NCBI RefSeq assembly: GCF_009664365.1
Contig: NZ_CP044310.1
Span: 3,855,001 to 3,919,000 of the forward strand
Reading direction: 5' to 3'
Length of the DNA stretch: 64,000 nucleotides
Source of the DNA: Paenibacillus xylanilyticus
GTDB taxonomy: Bacteria > Bacillota > Bacilli > Paenibacillales > Paenibacillaceae
Positions 1 through 8,061 of the stretch are shown here, piece after piece. The position numbers and the translations under genes were made by a program. A model generated the notes under the pieces. The model ran no database searches. It had not been told where the DNA came from and saw only the letters and a list, made by a program, of their open reading frames with translations. Numbering within the stretch: position 1 is the first letter of the stretch; every line of letters starts with the position of its first letter.

Positions 1-948
1 AAGATCCACAGCATCCCATCCCAGGCCGTAATTGAATGTATTCCGCTCATCTGAGACCCATATTCCTTGTCGATATTCATGATTTTGCATGGACTTGACC
101 GAGGATTCGGACAATATGTCTGGTCTGTTACCCATCAATACTTCAGCGAATTCGGTCAATTCCTCGGATGTGGAGTATATTCCACCTGTACCGAGAATGT
201 TCGCATTTTCAACTGGCATTTTGGTTTCAATCGTGGGCCAGTACGCTTCAGATAATTGATCTCTATCGAATGAATCCTGCGGTGTTTTGGTTGATTCCAG
301 CTGTAACGGATTGCTGATAAACTTGGCGACATAATCGCTGTAGCTTAAACCACTCACGCGTTCAACCAGGATCTCAAGCAATTGAAAGCCGTCGTTACAA
401 TAAACGGAATATGAACCAGGTTTTGATTTTAACTTTTCGGTTTTGAGTTTGAGCAATAGTTCATCGTGGTTGCGCATGTCATTATCGTCAAACAGCATAC
501 TGTTCCCGTAATGTGAACCGTAGAGACCCGATGAATGATTCATCAGCATCCGCGGGGTAATTTGCGTGTACCGGGCATCTGCCATCTCAAAGTCCTGAAT
601 ATAGGTAGTAAGAGGCTCATCCAGATTTACTTTCCCGGAATCCACCAGCATCATGGTGGCAGCGGTGACAACCATTTTGCTCACCGAGCCAATGCCGTAC
701 ATGCTTTCCTTGGAGATTCGTGTCTGGGATGCTTTATCGTGAAAGCCAGTGCTGCCCGACAGTATGATTTCCCCTTGATCCCTAATGGCATATTGCAGAC
801 TTGTGACTCCATAATTTTGCACCAGTTTTGCTGCCATTTCTTCTGCCTGCTTTTCAATTGAAATGCTCTTATTTGCCTCTGCCCTGACGTCTGTCATCGG
901 AGTGATTACCAGCACCGCTGTAAATAACACACTAAACAGTTTCTTCAT
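1..948 (-). CDS. Secreted serine hydrolase, beta-lactamase/PBP4* family (3' end cut by window edge)
   Basis: My translation gives 316 residues running off the left edge in frame. The first ~23 residues form a signal peptide (MKKLFSVLFTAV... ending near VRAEA). The class C beta-lactamase-like SxxK motif is Ser88-Val-Ser-Lys91 in YGIGSVSKM, followed by a Tyr-x-Asn-type motif in SVYCNDGF. The ATG at 948 has a GGGAGG ribosome site 10-15 bases upstream. The family includes DD-peptidases, esterases and D-amino-acid amidases working outside the membrane; the substrate cannot be told from sequence. It lies downstream of a LytTR two-component pair on the same strand, with a 22-bp palindrome just before its ribosome site. 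It is clearly related to the protein at the right edge, which shares the YGIG-S-x-SKM and YGLGWD segments. The C-terminus is not visible. Confidence 0.88.
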   Translation of the reverse strand, partial: MKKLFSVLFTAVLVITPMTDVRAEANKSISIEKQAEEMAAKLVQNYGVTSLQYAIRDQGEIILSGSTGFHDKASQTRISKESMYGIGSVSKMVVTAATMMLVDSGKVNLDEPLTTYIQDFEMADARYTQITPRMLMNHSSGLYGSHYGNSMLFDDNDMRNHDELLLKLKTEKLKSKPGSYSVYCNDGFQLLEILVERVSGLSYSDYVAKFISNPLQLESTKTPQDSFDRDQLSEAYWPTIETKMPVENANILGTGGIYSTSEELTEFAEVLMGNRPDILSESSVKSMQNHEYRQGIWVSDERNTFNYGLGWDAVDL

Positions 949-973
949 CCTCAGCTTCCTCCCTCGTACTTTC

Positions 974-995
974 GATATGATGAATTCATCATATC
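974..995. promoter_or_regulatory. 22-bp perfect palindrome upstream of serine hydrolase
   Basis: The 22 bases centred at 984/985 (core TGATGAATTCATCA) are a perfect inverted repeat with no spacer. They lie 26-47 bases before the hydrolase start. No U-run follows on either strand, so this reads as a protein-binding site rather than a terminator. The binding protein is unknown. Confidence 0.5.
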
Positions 996-1060
996 TGGGA
1001 AGAGGCCCCTTGAACGTGAACAAACCCTGAATGGAAAAAAACAATCCCTGAACGGCATGT

Positions 1061-2359
1061 TCAGAGACTGTTGACTTCAAAGGGCAGCACGACCATGTTA
1101 TTGAAAGTCCGATGATGATGTTCAATCGTCATGTGCCCACCGTACTTTTCGCACATTCTTAATATATTCGTAAGGCCGATTCCATGAAACTCCGGATTAG
1201 GCTTCTCACTCTTCAAATAGGTTAGTGATTGCTCTACATGATTCAGCACTTGGATGATCATTGCAGAAGCAGTAGAATGAATGGCGATCAGAATATATCT
1301 GTCTTCAGCCTGTCTGACTTTTTTGGAAGCCTCGACTGCATTATCCAACATATTGCCAAGTACAACACAGAGATCATAACGATCGATATGAACCTGTTGA
1401 GAATGAAGCTGAATGCGGGCGTCAATCTTGATTCCGTTTGCCTGCCCTACGGCAATGGTATTCGTGACAAGCGCATCGATCACGAGATTGCCGGAGTTCA
1501 CCCGCTGGTATACGCCTTCAATCTTATTCAAGGTAAGCTTTATATGATCAGAAGCCGCTTCATGTTTGTTTTGCTTGATACATTCTTCAATGTACAGAAA
1601 CTGCTGATGAATATCGTGGATGATGGCTTTCACATTTTTGAAACTGTGCACCGTCTTCTCGTAGTTGGCATCCTGATAATCCATCTGACGCTGCAGCTGG
1701 GCATTCTCATTCGCAAGCTGAACCTTCTCCACCATATTATCGAATACATAGACAATAAACACATTGAGAAATAGCGAGCCCATCACGGAAATGATATAAA
1801 AGATGTTTTTCTCAGTGTAGTTCGAAGCCACATTAATCTGATATAACGTAATAATCGGTACAATGAGAAAAAAAAGATAGTAGCGATAGTGCAGGGCGAA
1901 ACTTCTACGTTTGGCAATAAGACGAACAACCTGAATGACAATAAACATGAGACTGCAGCCAAGCAGCATCACCTTGTAGAACACCCCATGATAACCCTCA
2001 TTGAAGTGATCCCATGTTGTGTAATCCGTAGCGTCCCAGACACTCATAATATATACAGCAATATAATTCACCATGGTGACCAGTACGGCATATAGGACCG
2101 TGAACACCAGTTTTAGCTTCAACTCCACGTCATAGGATTGCGCCAGACTGAAGATAAATAATAACACAACCAACGACGAGATGACCGAAGGCAATGTAGA
2201 AGCCAGATAGAAAAAGCATAAGACAATAAACAGGACAAAATAGACCACTCTGTTCGGCTTTTGCCTGGACTTACCCAGTACCGAATTGAAATAAAAATTC
2301 ACCTGGAATGCCATAAGCAGCGTAACGATGATGATAGACAAGATCGTAAATGGTTCCAT
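1061..2359 (-). CDS. AgrC/CitA-like GHKL sensor histidine kinase
   Basis: 432 residues. Hydrophobic segments fill residues ~1-210 (about six or seven membrane spans). A linker follows, then IIHDIHQQF with the probable phospho-accepting His248, an N-box LGNMLDNAVEAS (Asn340) and the G-box GIGLTNI near 400. This is the GHKL ATPase form found in AgrC-type kinases. The ATG is one base after the stop of the LytTR regulator gene, with GAGG inside that gene, so the two are translationally linked. AgrC proteins sense peptides, but no AgrB/AgrD-like genes are visible nearby, so the signal is unknown. The serine hydrolase downstream is a possible target by proximity only. Confidence 0.85.
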   Translation of the reverse strand: MEPFTILSIIIVTLLMAFQVNFYFNSVLGKSRQKPNRVVYFVLFIVLCFFYLASTLPSVISSLVVLLFIFSLAQSYDVELKLKLVFTVLYAVLVTMVNYIAVYIMSVWDATDYTTWDHFNEGYHGVFYKVMLLGCSLMFIVIQVVRLIAKRRSFALHYRYYLFFLIVPIITLYQINVASNYTEKNIFYIISVMGSLFLNVFIVYVFDNMVEKVQLANENAQLQRQMDYQDANYEKTVHSFKNVKAIIHDIHQQFLYIEECIKQNKHEAASDHIKLTLNKIEGVYQRVNSGNLVIDALVTNTIAVGQANGIKIDARIQLHSQQVHIDRYDLCVVLGNMLDNAVEASKKVRQAEDRYILIAIHSTASAMIIQVLNHVEQSLTYLKSEKPNPEFHGIGLTNILRMCEKYGGHMTIEHHHRTFNNMVVLPFEVNSL

Positions 2360-2360
2360 A

Positions 2361-3101
2361 TCATTGAATCCTCATAATCATATATTTGGTGTAGGCATCC
2401 TTGACTTCCTTGACTTTGGAACGGCCGATGGGCAATTCTGCACCATTTAGCATGACGACCTGGGAGCCGCTAAACTTCTGGACATGCATCAGGTTAATGA
2501 CAATCGAGCGATGAATTTGCAAGAAGCCATGATCCTTCAGAGCATCCGCATAATTCGAAATAATGCCTTTACTTTCATGCGTGCTTTCGTTGGTCACAAA
2601 ATTCAGTTTGTTTTTGATTGTTAGACTTTTCATCACTTCAATCCAGAGAATATCATCGTATTTCAACAGCAATTCTTCATAAGCTGATTTGATTAATACA
2701 AACTTTTTGTCCATTGATCTCAAGTACTGGCATAGTTTAATCATTTTCTCCTCGAAGATATGTGTCTGGATCGGTTTGATCAGATATTGAAAAGTAACCA
2801 CATCGAAGCTCTCTACCATATACTCCGGATAGCTGGTCAGAAACATGATTTGCACATCCAGAAATTTCATCGTTCTGATTTCTTTGGCTGCCTGTATGCC
2901 GTTCATCCCGTTCATCTCCACATCCAAAATAAGAATATGGAAGGTATCCCCGACCGTTTTGTAATGAGAAATCAACTCTTCACCTGATGCAAATAAGGTA
3001 ACTTGGAAATCAATATTCGTTTTCAGAGATAAGGAGATTAGCATCGCTTTCACGAGCTCTCTTTGTTTCTCCTCATCATCACAAATGGCAACATTAAACA
3101 T
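2361..3101 (-). CDS. LytTR-family response regulator
   Basis: 246 residues from the ATG at 3101 (MFNVAICDDE). This start is preferred because GGGCGGA lies 9 bases upstream, whereas an ATG at 3122 has no ribosome site. The N-terminal receiver shows the acidic pair CDDE, the phospho-acceptor Asp in LILDVEMNGMNG, the conserved Ser/Thr in FLTSYPEY and Lys in LIKPI. The C-terminal LytTR DNA-binding domain carries FLQIHRSIVINL and LPIGRSK. It is the partner of the adjacent kinase. LytTR proteins bind pairs of direct-repeat half-sites upstream of exported-protein or signalling genes. The targets are not shown here. Confidence 0.88.
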   Translation of the reverse strand: MFNVAICDDEEKQRELVKAMLISLSLKTNIDFQVTLFASGEELISHYKTVGDTFHILILDVEMNGMNGIQAAKEIRTMKFLDVQIMFLTSYPEYMVESFDVVTFQYLIKPIQTHIFEEKMIKLCQYLRSMDKKFVLIKSAYEELLLKYDDILWIEVMKSLTIKNKLNFVTNESTHESKGIISNYADALKDHGFLQIHRSIVINLMHVQKFSGSQVVMLNGAELPIGRSKVKEVKDAYTKYMIMRIQ

Positions 3102-3260
3102 GATTGAACATCCGCCCTTCATTTGACGACAATTCTGAGTTTCACTCTCAAATATACTACTTTATCATACATTTCAGGGGGAAATGGGATGAAACGCATG
3201 TTTCAAACCCTAAACTGCATGGAGATCGGTTGGATCCGGCAACATTTGAATTTATTCAAG

Positions 3261-3297
3261 AAAAGAAAAAGGAGCCCACTCCTAGAGTTGGCTCCTA
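3261..3297 (-). terminator. Rho-independent terminator of siderophore-binding gene
   Basis: AGGAGCC (3270-3276) pairs with GGCTCCT (3290-3296). An A-rich run at 3261-3269 becomes the U-tract on the minus strand. It sits ~55 bases after the stop at 3352. Confidence 0.85.
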
Positions 3298-3351
3298 CTT
3301 GAATGTGAAGATATAATATCGTAACACATGAATTATATAAATTAAGTTATG

Positions 3352-4428
3352 TTACAAACCCATATCATCAGCAAGCTTCTCAACACCTGTGAAGATGGAA
3401 TCTCCGTAACCCCAGAAATTGTTGAAATCAATAACATAGATCTTCTTGTTTTTCACTGCGTTAATACTTTGTACCTGCTTGTTGGCAAGCAACTTGTCAA
3501 TCGTTTCTTGTGGATCAATACCGCCAGCGTATTTGGAAATGATCATCACATCCGGATTGACCTCGATAAGCTTCTCCAGACTGAGTGTGCCTGTTTCATT
3601 GATCAACATATTATGTACGTTGATTAATGACATTGCACTTTCAATAAACGTATCTCCATTTCCGTTGTAAACCGCAATGGTTCCATCACCATTATCAGAG
3701 AAGGACGCATAGTTGATTGTTTCAGCGCTGGCACGAGCCTTCAATGCTTCCTCGCGTACTTTAAGCTCCTCAATATAGGCTGCCGCGTTAGCTTGTACGT
3801 TGAAGATCTCGCCCAACTCGGTGATATCCTTATACAGACTATCCAATGAAGCATCAGTAACACTCGTGCTCTGCACAAACGTTTTGATCCCCATATCATT
3901 CAAGCCGTTGACTGTACCCACACCCCAGTCGGCATCCTCAAACAATCCACCACGTCCCATAATGAGGTCAGGCGAAGCGCCAATGGTCACTTCCTTACCA
4001 ACATATCCTTCAGCCAGAACAGGGATTTTCTTAAACTCCTCAGCAATATCTTCAGGCACACTGCCAAACAATGCAGCTACACCCACGAGCTTGTCCGTCA
4101 ATCCAAGGCGAATCATCAGCTCGGCTGCACCTTGAGTATTGGCAACAACGCGTTCAGGTGCCTTGTCAAATGTTTGTTCCTTAGCGACCCAAGTACCGTT
4201 CTCTGTTGTATAATTCGACACAGTTACCGGGTAAGTTGTTTCAGATACAGCTGCAGCATCAGCATCGGTCTGCTCCCCATCTGCAGCTGCATTCGTGGTG
4301 CTGCTCTCCTCAGTTTGCTGTGAGCTGCCCTTGGCATTATCGCTTCCACCACTTGAACACGCAGCCAGCACCAGAATCATTGCAGTAATCAAACAAAGAA
4401 ACATCCCTTTTTTTACGGACACCAACAT
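3352..4428 (-). CDS. Iron-siderophore ABC transporter substrate-binding lipoprotein (FecB/FepB type)
   Basis: 358 residues from the ATG at 4428, which has GGGAGAGG 8 bases upstream; a further ATG at 4452 has no comparable site. The signal peptide ends in a lipobox (LVLAAC-SSGG) followed by a Ser/Thr/Ala-rich linker. The mature part has the periplasmic-binding-protein-2 pattern: PERVVANTQGAAELMIRLGL, then NPDVMIISKYAGG and a C-terminal KKIYVID. These proteins capture ferric siderophores or cobalamin-like ligands and hand them to a BtuCD-type permease. No permease or ATPase gene is adjacent, so it must use a complex encoded elsewhere. A Fur-box-like operator overlaps its promoter, which supports an iron role. 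It ends in a strong terminator, so it is monocistronic. Confidence 0.88.
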   Translation of the reverse strand: MLVSVKKGMFLCLITAMILVLAACSSGGSDNAKGSSQQTEESSTTNAAADGEQTDADAAAVSETTYPVTVSNYTTENGTWVAKEQTFDKAPERVVANTQGAAELMIRLGLTDKLVGVAALFGSVPEDIAEEFKKIPVLAEGYVGKEVTIGASPDLIMGRGGLFEDADWGVGTVNGLNDMGIKTFVQSTSVTDASLDSLYKDITELGEIFNVQANAAAYIEELKVREEALKARASAETINYASFSDNGDGTIAVYNGNGDTFIESAMSLINVHNMLINETGTLSLEKLIEVNPDVMIISKYAGGIDPQETIDKLLANKQVQSINAVKNKKIYVIDFNNFWGYGDSIFTGVEKLADDMGL

Positions 4429-4494
4429 GTAAATAACCTCTCCCTTTTCCATTCTTGTCTGTCTTTTTGACCATTATGTAAAATAACTATTGTC

Positions 4495-4523
4495 AGTATA
4501 CAGTAAATGTCGGAGTGTGTAAA
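4495..4523 (-). promoter_or_regulatory. SigmaA-type promoter of siderophore-binding gene
   Basis: Read on the minus strand, -35 TTTACA (4518-4523) and -10 TATACT (4495-4500) are separated by exactly 17 bases. The -35 overlaps the Fur-like operator. Confidence 0.7.
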
Positions 4524-4552
4524 TGAGAACAATAATCAATATCATTCTCATT
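4522..4552. promoter_or_regulatory. fur box: Fur-box-like operator
   Basis: Outer arms AATGAGAA (4522-4529) and TTCTCATT (4545-4552) form an inverted repeat around an AT-rich core with ATAATCAATAT. This resembles the Gram-positive Fur box (TGATAATnATTATCA type). It overlaps the -35 of the siderophore-binding gene, so iron-replete repression is expected. Confidence 0.75.
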
Positions 4553-4559
4553 CAGTTGA

Positions 4560-4584
4560 GAAAAAAAGCCGCTTTACAGCGACT
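4560..4584 (-). terminator. Rho-independent terminator after DUF2264 gene
   Basis: GCCGCT (4568-4573) and AGCGAC (4578-4583) pair on the minus-strand RNA with one G-U pair and a 4-base loop. A 7-base A-run at 4561-4567 gives the U-tract. Confidence 0.7.
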
Positions 4585-4672
4585 CTCCATGCACTTCTAT
4601 TCTTATCTCTCTAAGACATCCGTTCAAGAGCCTGCACGAACCATGGAACAATATGATTATCAAAAACGTTCC

Positions 4673-5830
4673 TCAACCCCCTGTAAAATGTCGATCATGG
4701 TAGGCTTTATCCAAATTGACCACTCCTCCGGACCATATCTTCCGTGAAGTCCACTCGGCCTCTCCCTGCCAGAAATCAGCCTCAGGCGAAAGTCCTAACG
4801 CAAGGAATACGGTCGTACACAGATACAAACTGCCCGTTGATATGTAAGCTTCAGCGATTTCCGGCTGACTTCCGGCGAATCCAATTCGCAGCCATCCGGC
4901 ATCGTCAAACGTCCCTGGCATCTGAATCTGCCGCTGGATCACAGCCGTAAGGGCGCAGCGAACTTGGGCTGGCTCCACTTCTACCGGGAGTTCCTCTCTG
5001 AGTGCCATGAGAGATAAATGCTGAAATGCTCCGAAACGATAGGCAAGTGATCGCCCAATAGGGGGAAAGGTGCCTTCTGGTGAAATCATTCGTTCCAGGA
5101 CGGCTGCATAGCGAGTAGCTCTGCCTAACACCCGGATCCCAATTGCCTTCCAATCGTCGAATTGATCTCCTAACGCATCCAATATATCCACGAGCATGGG
5201 TTGAATTACAAAGCTGTTATAGTAATCCCAATGAAAGTCAGGCCCGTCACCATATGCACCATCACCCATGTACCATTGGTCATGCTGCCTTACTGCATAA
5301 TCCACTCGCATGCGATCCCAAGTTTCTAAGCCCATTCGGGCAAGGGCCGCTTCAATGATGGCACTAAACAACAGCCAGTTGCTGAATACAGGGCGTATAA
5401 TCCGTGTGGCGAGAAGGGCTGATTTCAGATTATCTTTCGCTTTCTCGTCCAGCAGTTCATACAGCTCATGTGGAGCCCGAAGCACCGCATTTGCAAGAAA
5501 AGCTGCATCAACAACAGGCTGGCCGCCTTGCGTAAAATTCATATAATCGGGCGAAGCTGGATCTGTCGCCACTCCAATTGCACGTCTGGCCAGTTCTGCC
5601 ATCCTGGCTCGACTCTCCCCCTCCTCACCTGAACGAGGGCCATGTTCAAGCCATGGTGCAATCCCTGCCAAAGTCCGTCCCAAAGCCTCCAAATAGGCGT
5701 AGTCGGTACGATCTCCCCCGTTGGATTCGACAGGCATATCGATAACAAGTCTGCTTTTTGCTAAGGCATCGAGCACAGGATGAGCTATGCGAACCAACGT
5801 ATCGACCCAATACTTTCTGTCAACCGACAC
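4673..5830 (-). CDS. DUF2264 domain protein
   Basis: 385 residues starting at a GTG (5830) with AGGAGG 8 bases upstream. The whole chain resembles DUF2264: the N-terminal YWVDTLVRIAHPVLDALA, the segments GGDRTDYAYLEALGRTLAGIAPWLE and YGDGPDFHWDYYNSFVIQPML, and a C-terminal aromatic region ending near SRKIWSG. There is no signal peptide, so it is cytoplasmic. The aromatic/acidic motifs recall (alpha/alpha)6-barrel carbohydrate enzymes, and the family often sits near polysaccharide-use genes, but I do not assign a reaction. It is divergent from an AraC-type regulator across overlapping promoters, which makes that regulator its likely controller. Confidence 0.85.
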   Translation of the reverse strand: MSVDRKYWVDTLVRIAHPVLDALAKSRLVIDMPVESNGGDRTDYAYLEALGRTLAGIAPWLEHGPRSGEEGESRARMAELARRAIGVATDPASPDYMNFTQGGQPVVDAAFLANAVLRAPHELYELLDEKAKDNLKSALLATRIIRPVFSNWLLFSAIIEAALARMGLETWDRMRVDYAVRQHDQWYMGDGAYGDGPDFHWDYYNSFVIQPMLVDILDALGDQFDDWKAIGIRVLGRATRYAAVLERMISPEGTFPPIGRSLAYRFGAFQHLSLMALREELPVEVEPAQVRCALTAVIQRQIQMPGTFDDAGWLRIGFAGSQPEIAEAYISTGSLYLCTTVFLALGLSPEADFWQGEAEWTSRKIWSGGVVNLDKAYHDRHFTGG

Positions 5831-5865
5831 TTATTTTTCCTCCTCTGAATAATCATTTTCAGAAA

Positions 5866-5905
5866 ATTATAGAAGGTTGTTTAGACGTGAACAATACACT
5901 ATAAT
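5866..5905. promoter_or_regulatory. Back-to-back divergent promoters for DUF2264 gene and araC-type gene
   Basis: Plus strand: TTGTTT (5877-5882), 17 bases, TATAAT (5900-5905). Minus strand: TTGTTC (plus 5889-5894), 17 bases, TATAAT (plus 5866-5871). The two promoters interleave within 40 bases, so polymerase cannot occupy both at once. Confidence 0.7.
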
Positions 5906-5943
5906 CATCAAAAACTGACCTATTGTGCTGAGGAGGATAAGGC

Positions 5944-6729
5944 ATGCTTACGTTACTTTCTTGCGGTTATCGTACCATTCACCATGAAGGGATTGTGAGA
6001 AACCGGCCAAATGGTTCGGAAAATTACACCTTTGTGTTTTTTAACAGCAGAGCAGAAGTAAGATTGCATGACAACACAAGCACGGTGGAGAAGAATACCT
6101 TCATTTTGTTTCAACCTCAAACGCCTCATTATTACCGTGAGCTGGAGAGTCCATTTATTAACGATTGGTTCCACTGTAACGGCAGCGATTTCCACGAATT
6201 TCTCCTAAGTATTCAATTTCCTGTGGACACGCTTATTGAAGCTTCAGATCCCTTGTTGATCTCCAGAAGCATTGTGGAACTTCAGAAGTGCCTCAGATTG
6301 GATGGAAAGCTGCGTGAGCGTATTATCGATTGCGACCTTCGGTCTTTCTTCATGAAATTAAGTGACTTGCGAGCAAGAACTGCTCTCCACCAACTTAGCC
6401 GTTATTACATTCAATTTACAGAACTGCGCAACGACATCTATCGCTCTCCTCAGCAAAAACTAACCGTAACAGAACAAGCTTCACGATTAAATATGAGCAA
6501 ATCCTACTTTCAACACATCTATAAAGAGCTATTTGGTTGTTCCGTAATGACGGATATGATTCATGCCCGGCTTGACCATGCCAAATATCTTTTGGATCAC
6601 AGTGAGCTCTCCGTTAATCAGATTGCGTATGCATGTGGATATGAGAATGACACCCATTTTATGAGGCAGTTCAAAAAATTTGTTGGTGTTTCTCCCAGGA
6701 AATACAGATTCAGAATTGAGCCCAGTTGA
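5944..6729 (+). CDS. AraC-family transcriptional regulator
   Basis: 261 residues, ATG with GAGGAGG about 10 bases upstream. The N-terminal ~150 residues form a cupin-like sensing domain (FVFFNSRAEVRLHD, FILFQPQTPHYYRE). The C-terminal ~100 residues hold two helix-turn-helix motifs (LTVTEQASRLNMSKSYFQHIYKELFG and LSVNQIAYACGYENDTHFMRQFKKFVGVSPRKYR), the AraC/XylS signature. Its divergence from the DUF2264 gene with interleaved promoters suggests local control, probably activation by a sugar. It is followed by a convergent terminator. Confidence 0.88.
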   Translation: MLTLLSCGYRTIHHEGIVRNRPNGSENYTFVFFNSRAEVRLHDNTSTVEKNTFILFQPQTPHYYRELESPFINDWFHCNGSDFHEFLLSIQFPVDTLIEASDPLLISRSIVELQKCLRLDGKLRERIIDCDLRSFFMKLSDLRARTALHQLSRYYIQFTELRNDIYRSPQQKLTVTEQASRLNMSKSYFQHIYKELFGCSVMTDMIHARLDHAKYLLDHSELSVNQIAYACGYENDTHFMRQFKKFVGVSPRKYRFRIEPS

Positions 6730-6770
6730 GGTGTGTTTATTTGGTTATCATATTCCGTTCTATAAAATTG

Positions 6771-6808
6771 CAAAAAACCGTTATTCTAGTTTACGAATTA
6801 ACGGTTTA
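6771..6808 (-). terminator. Terminator after GNAT gene
   Basis: AAACCGTTA (6775-6783) pairs with TAACGGTTT (6799-6807), extended by TTC/GAA. An A-run at 6772-6777 gives U's in the minus-strand transcript. It lies between convergent genes. Confidence 0.75.
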
Positions 6809-6868
6809 ATGGGCTACTGATTTGGTCATACACTTTCCTTATGTACGATATCCAACATGAGCGCAATC

Positions 6869-7408
6869 CTAATAAAGATAACCTAGCAAGTCCAGCTCCC
6901 CTTCATCCCAACTCATCTCACTTACTTCCTTGATCATGATTTCGCTTATCGGCTCGTGACCTATTCCGTTCGTCAATTGTAATTCATCATTAATCTTCAA
7001 CCACTTTACTCGATTTTCAACTTTTTTATATCCATGCTTTAGATACAAAGCCATGTTATCTGCAAACAGAAGATGAAAATCAATATTCCTACCGATTGAG
7101 AATGCATCAATTTCCTTAAGCAGCTTGGAACCCAGCCCTTGCGAACGCTCGTTTTGTGAGACGCACAAATCAATCACACCAAGGACTCTAATACGTTTAC
7201 CATTTAGATTCATCACTCTGTAATCCAGACCCACTTGCCCTACGAGTTCATTCTCATCGTTAAAAGCCAAGAATCTAAACTGCGGTACTTGCTTGAAGTA
7301 AATTCGATCCACAGGATAAACTTCAGGAAAGCTTTTGATTAATAACGCTTGTATTTTCTCGCTAAGCTCCACACCAATTTCGAATTCAAATACCTGATCT
7401 ATTCTCAA
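6869..7408 (-). CDS. GNAT-family N-acetyltransferase
   Basis: 179 residues from a TTG at 7408. That start has AGGAGG 6 bases upstream; the longer frame begins inside the ribosome site itself. The acetyl-CoA motif A is visible as LGVIDLCVSQNERSQGLGSKLLKEIDAF (Q/R-x-x-G-x-G/A form), followed by FHLLFADNMALYLKHGYKKVENR. The substrate is unknown. It is a single gene between terminators, convergent with the AraC gene. Confidence 0.8.
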   Translation of the reverse strand: MRIDQVFEFEIGVELSEKIQALLIKSFPEVYPVDRIYFKQVPQFRFLAFNDENELVGQVGLDYRVMNLNGKRIRVLGVIDLCVSQNERSQGLGSKLLKEIDAFSIGRNIDFHLLFADNMALYLKHGYKKVENRVKWLKINDELQLTNGIGHEPISEIMIKEVSEMSWDEGELDLLGYLY

Positions 7409-7544
7409 ATGACTCCTCCTAAACAAATGTAATGATTTAAACCTTTATCCATTGCCTTTCTACACTGGTTCACAAAAACCCTTTTATATTAACGCAATAA
7501 ACTTCTATACGAATTAATTTAATCACTTAATCCCAGTATGTAGA

Positions 7545-7575
7545 AAGCAACAAGAAACACCCTTACGGGTGTCTC
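7545..7575 (-). terminator. Terminator of cupin/CMD operon
   Basis: ACACCC (7557-7562) and GGGTGT (7567-7572) with a TTAC loop. The following minus-strand RNA is U-rich (UUUCUUGUUGC). It lies 46 bases after the cupin stop. Confidence 0.7.
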
Positions 7576-7617
7576 ATTCGTTCACTCTAAACTATTAGTA
7601 TATGAGAATCTGGTGGT

Positions 7618-8031
7618 TCAGTTCGTCGCACTCTCGTAAACTTCATCCGTAACAGGTTCTAGCCATTCAGGTGTACCTGCAGTAATCGCTATATGTTCAA
7701 ACCAGCTGTCTTTTGCGGCACCATGCCAGTGTTTTACACCATCATGCGTAACCATAACATCGCCGGCTGTCAGGAATTGAGCAGATTTGCCTTCCTCCTG
7801 ATACCACCCTTCCCCACCGGTAACTAACAGTATCTGAAATCCGTCACGGTGAATATGCCAGTTGTTTCGGCAGCCTGGCTCAAAGGTCACGTTCCCTACA
7901 CCAACATTCACTTTCGGATCTGCAACCAAGGTTTGAAGATAGCTCTGTCCCACAAAATATGATGCAAAAGCTTCATTCTTCTCTCCTACCGGAAATATAA
8001 CGCCGTTCTTTACCTCTTCATGTTTTGCCAT
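7618..8031 (-). CDS. Small cupin-domain protein
   Basis: 137 residues from the ATG at 8031 (MAKHEEVKNG), with GGAGG 8 bases upstream; the longer frame starts at a TTG within that site. A single cupin barrel shows metal-binding motif 1 (GCRNNWHIHRDGFQILLVTGGEGWYQEEG) and motif 2 (GDVMVTHDGVKHWHGA). Such cupins commonly accompany carboxymuconolactone-decarboxylase-like proteins, as here, where the partner lies 30 bases upstream in the same operon. Its exact reaction is unknown; a role in handling reactive carbonyl or quinone-type compounds is inference from such pairings. Confidence 0.82.
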   Translation of the reverse strand: MAKHEEVKNGVIFPVGEKNEAFASYFVGQSYLQTLVADPKVNVGVGNVTFEPGCRNNWHIHRDGFQILLVTGGEGWYQEEGKSAQFLTAGDVMVTHDGVKHWHGAAKDSWFEHIAITAGTPEWLEPVTDEVYESATN

Positions 8032-8061
8032 AGCTAATTCCTCCAATCTGTTGATTAAAAA

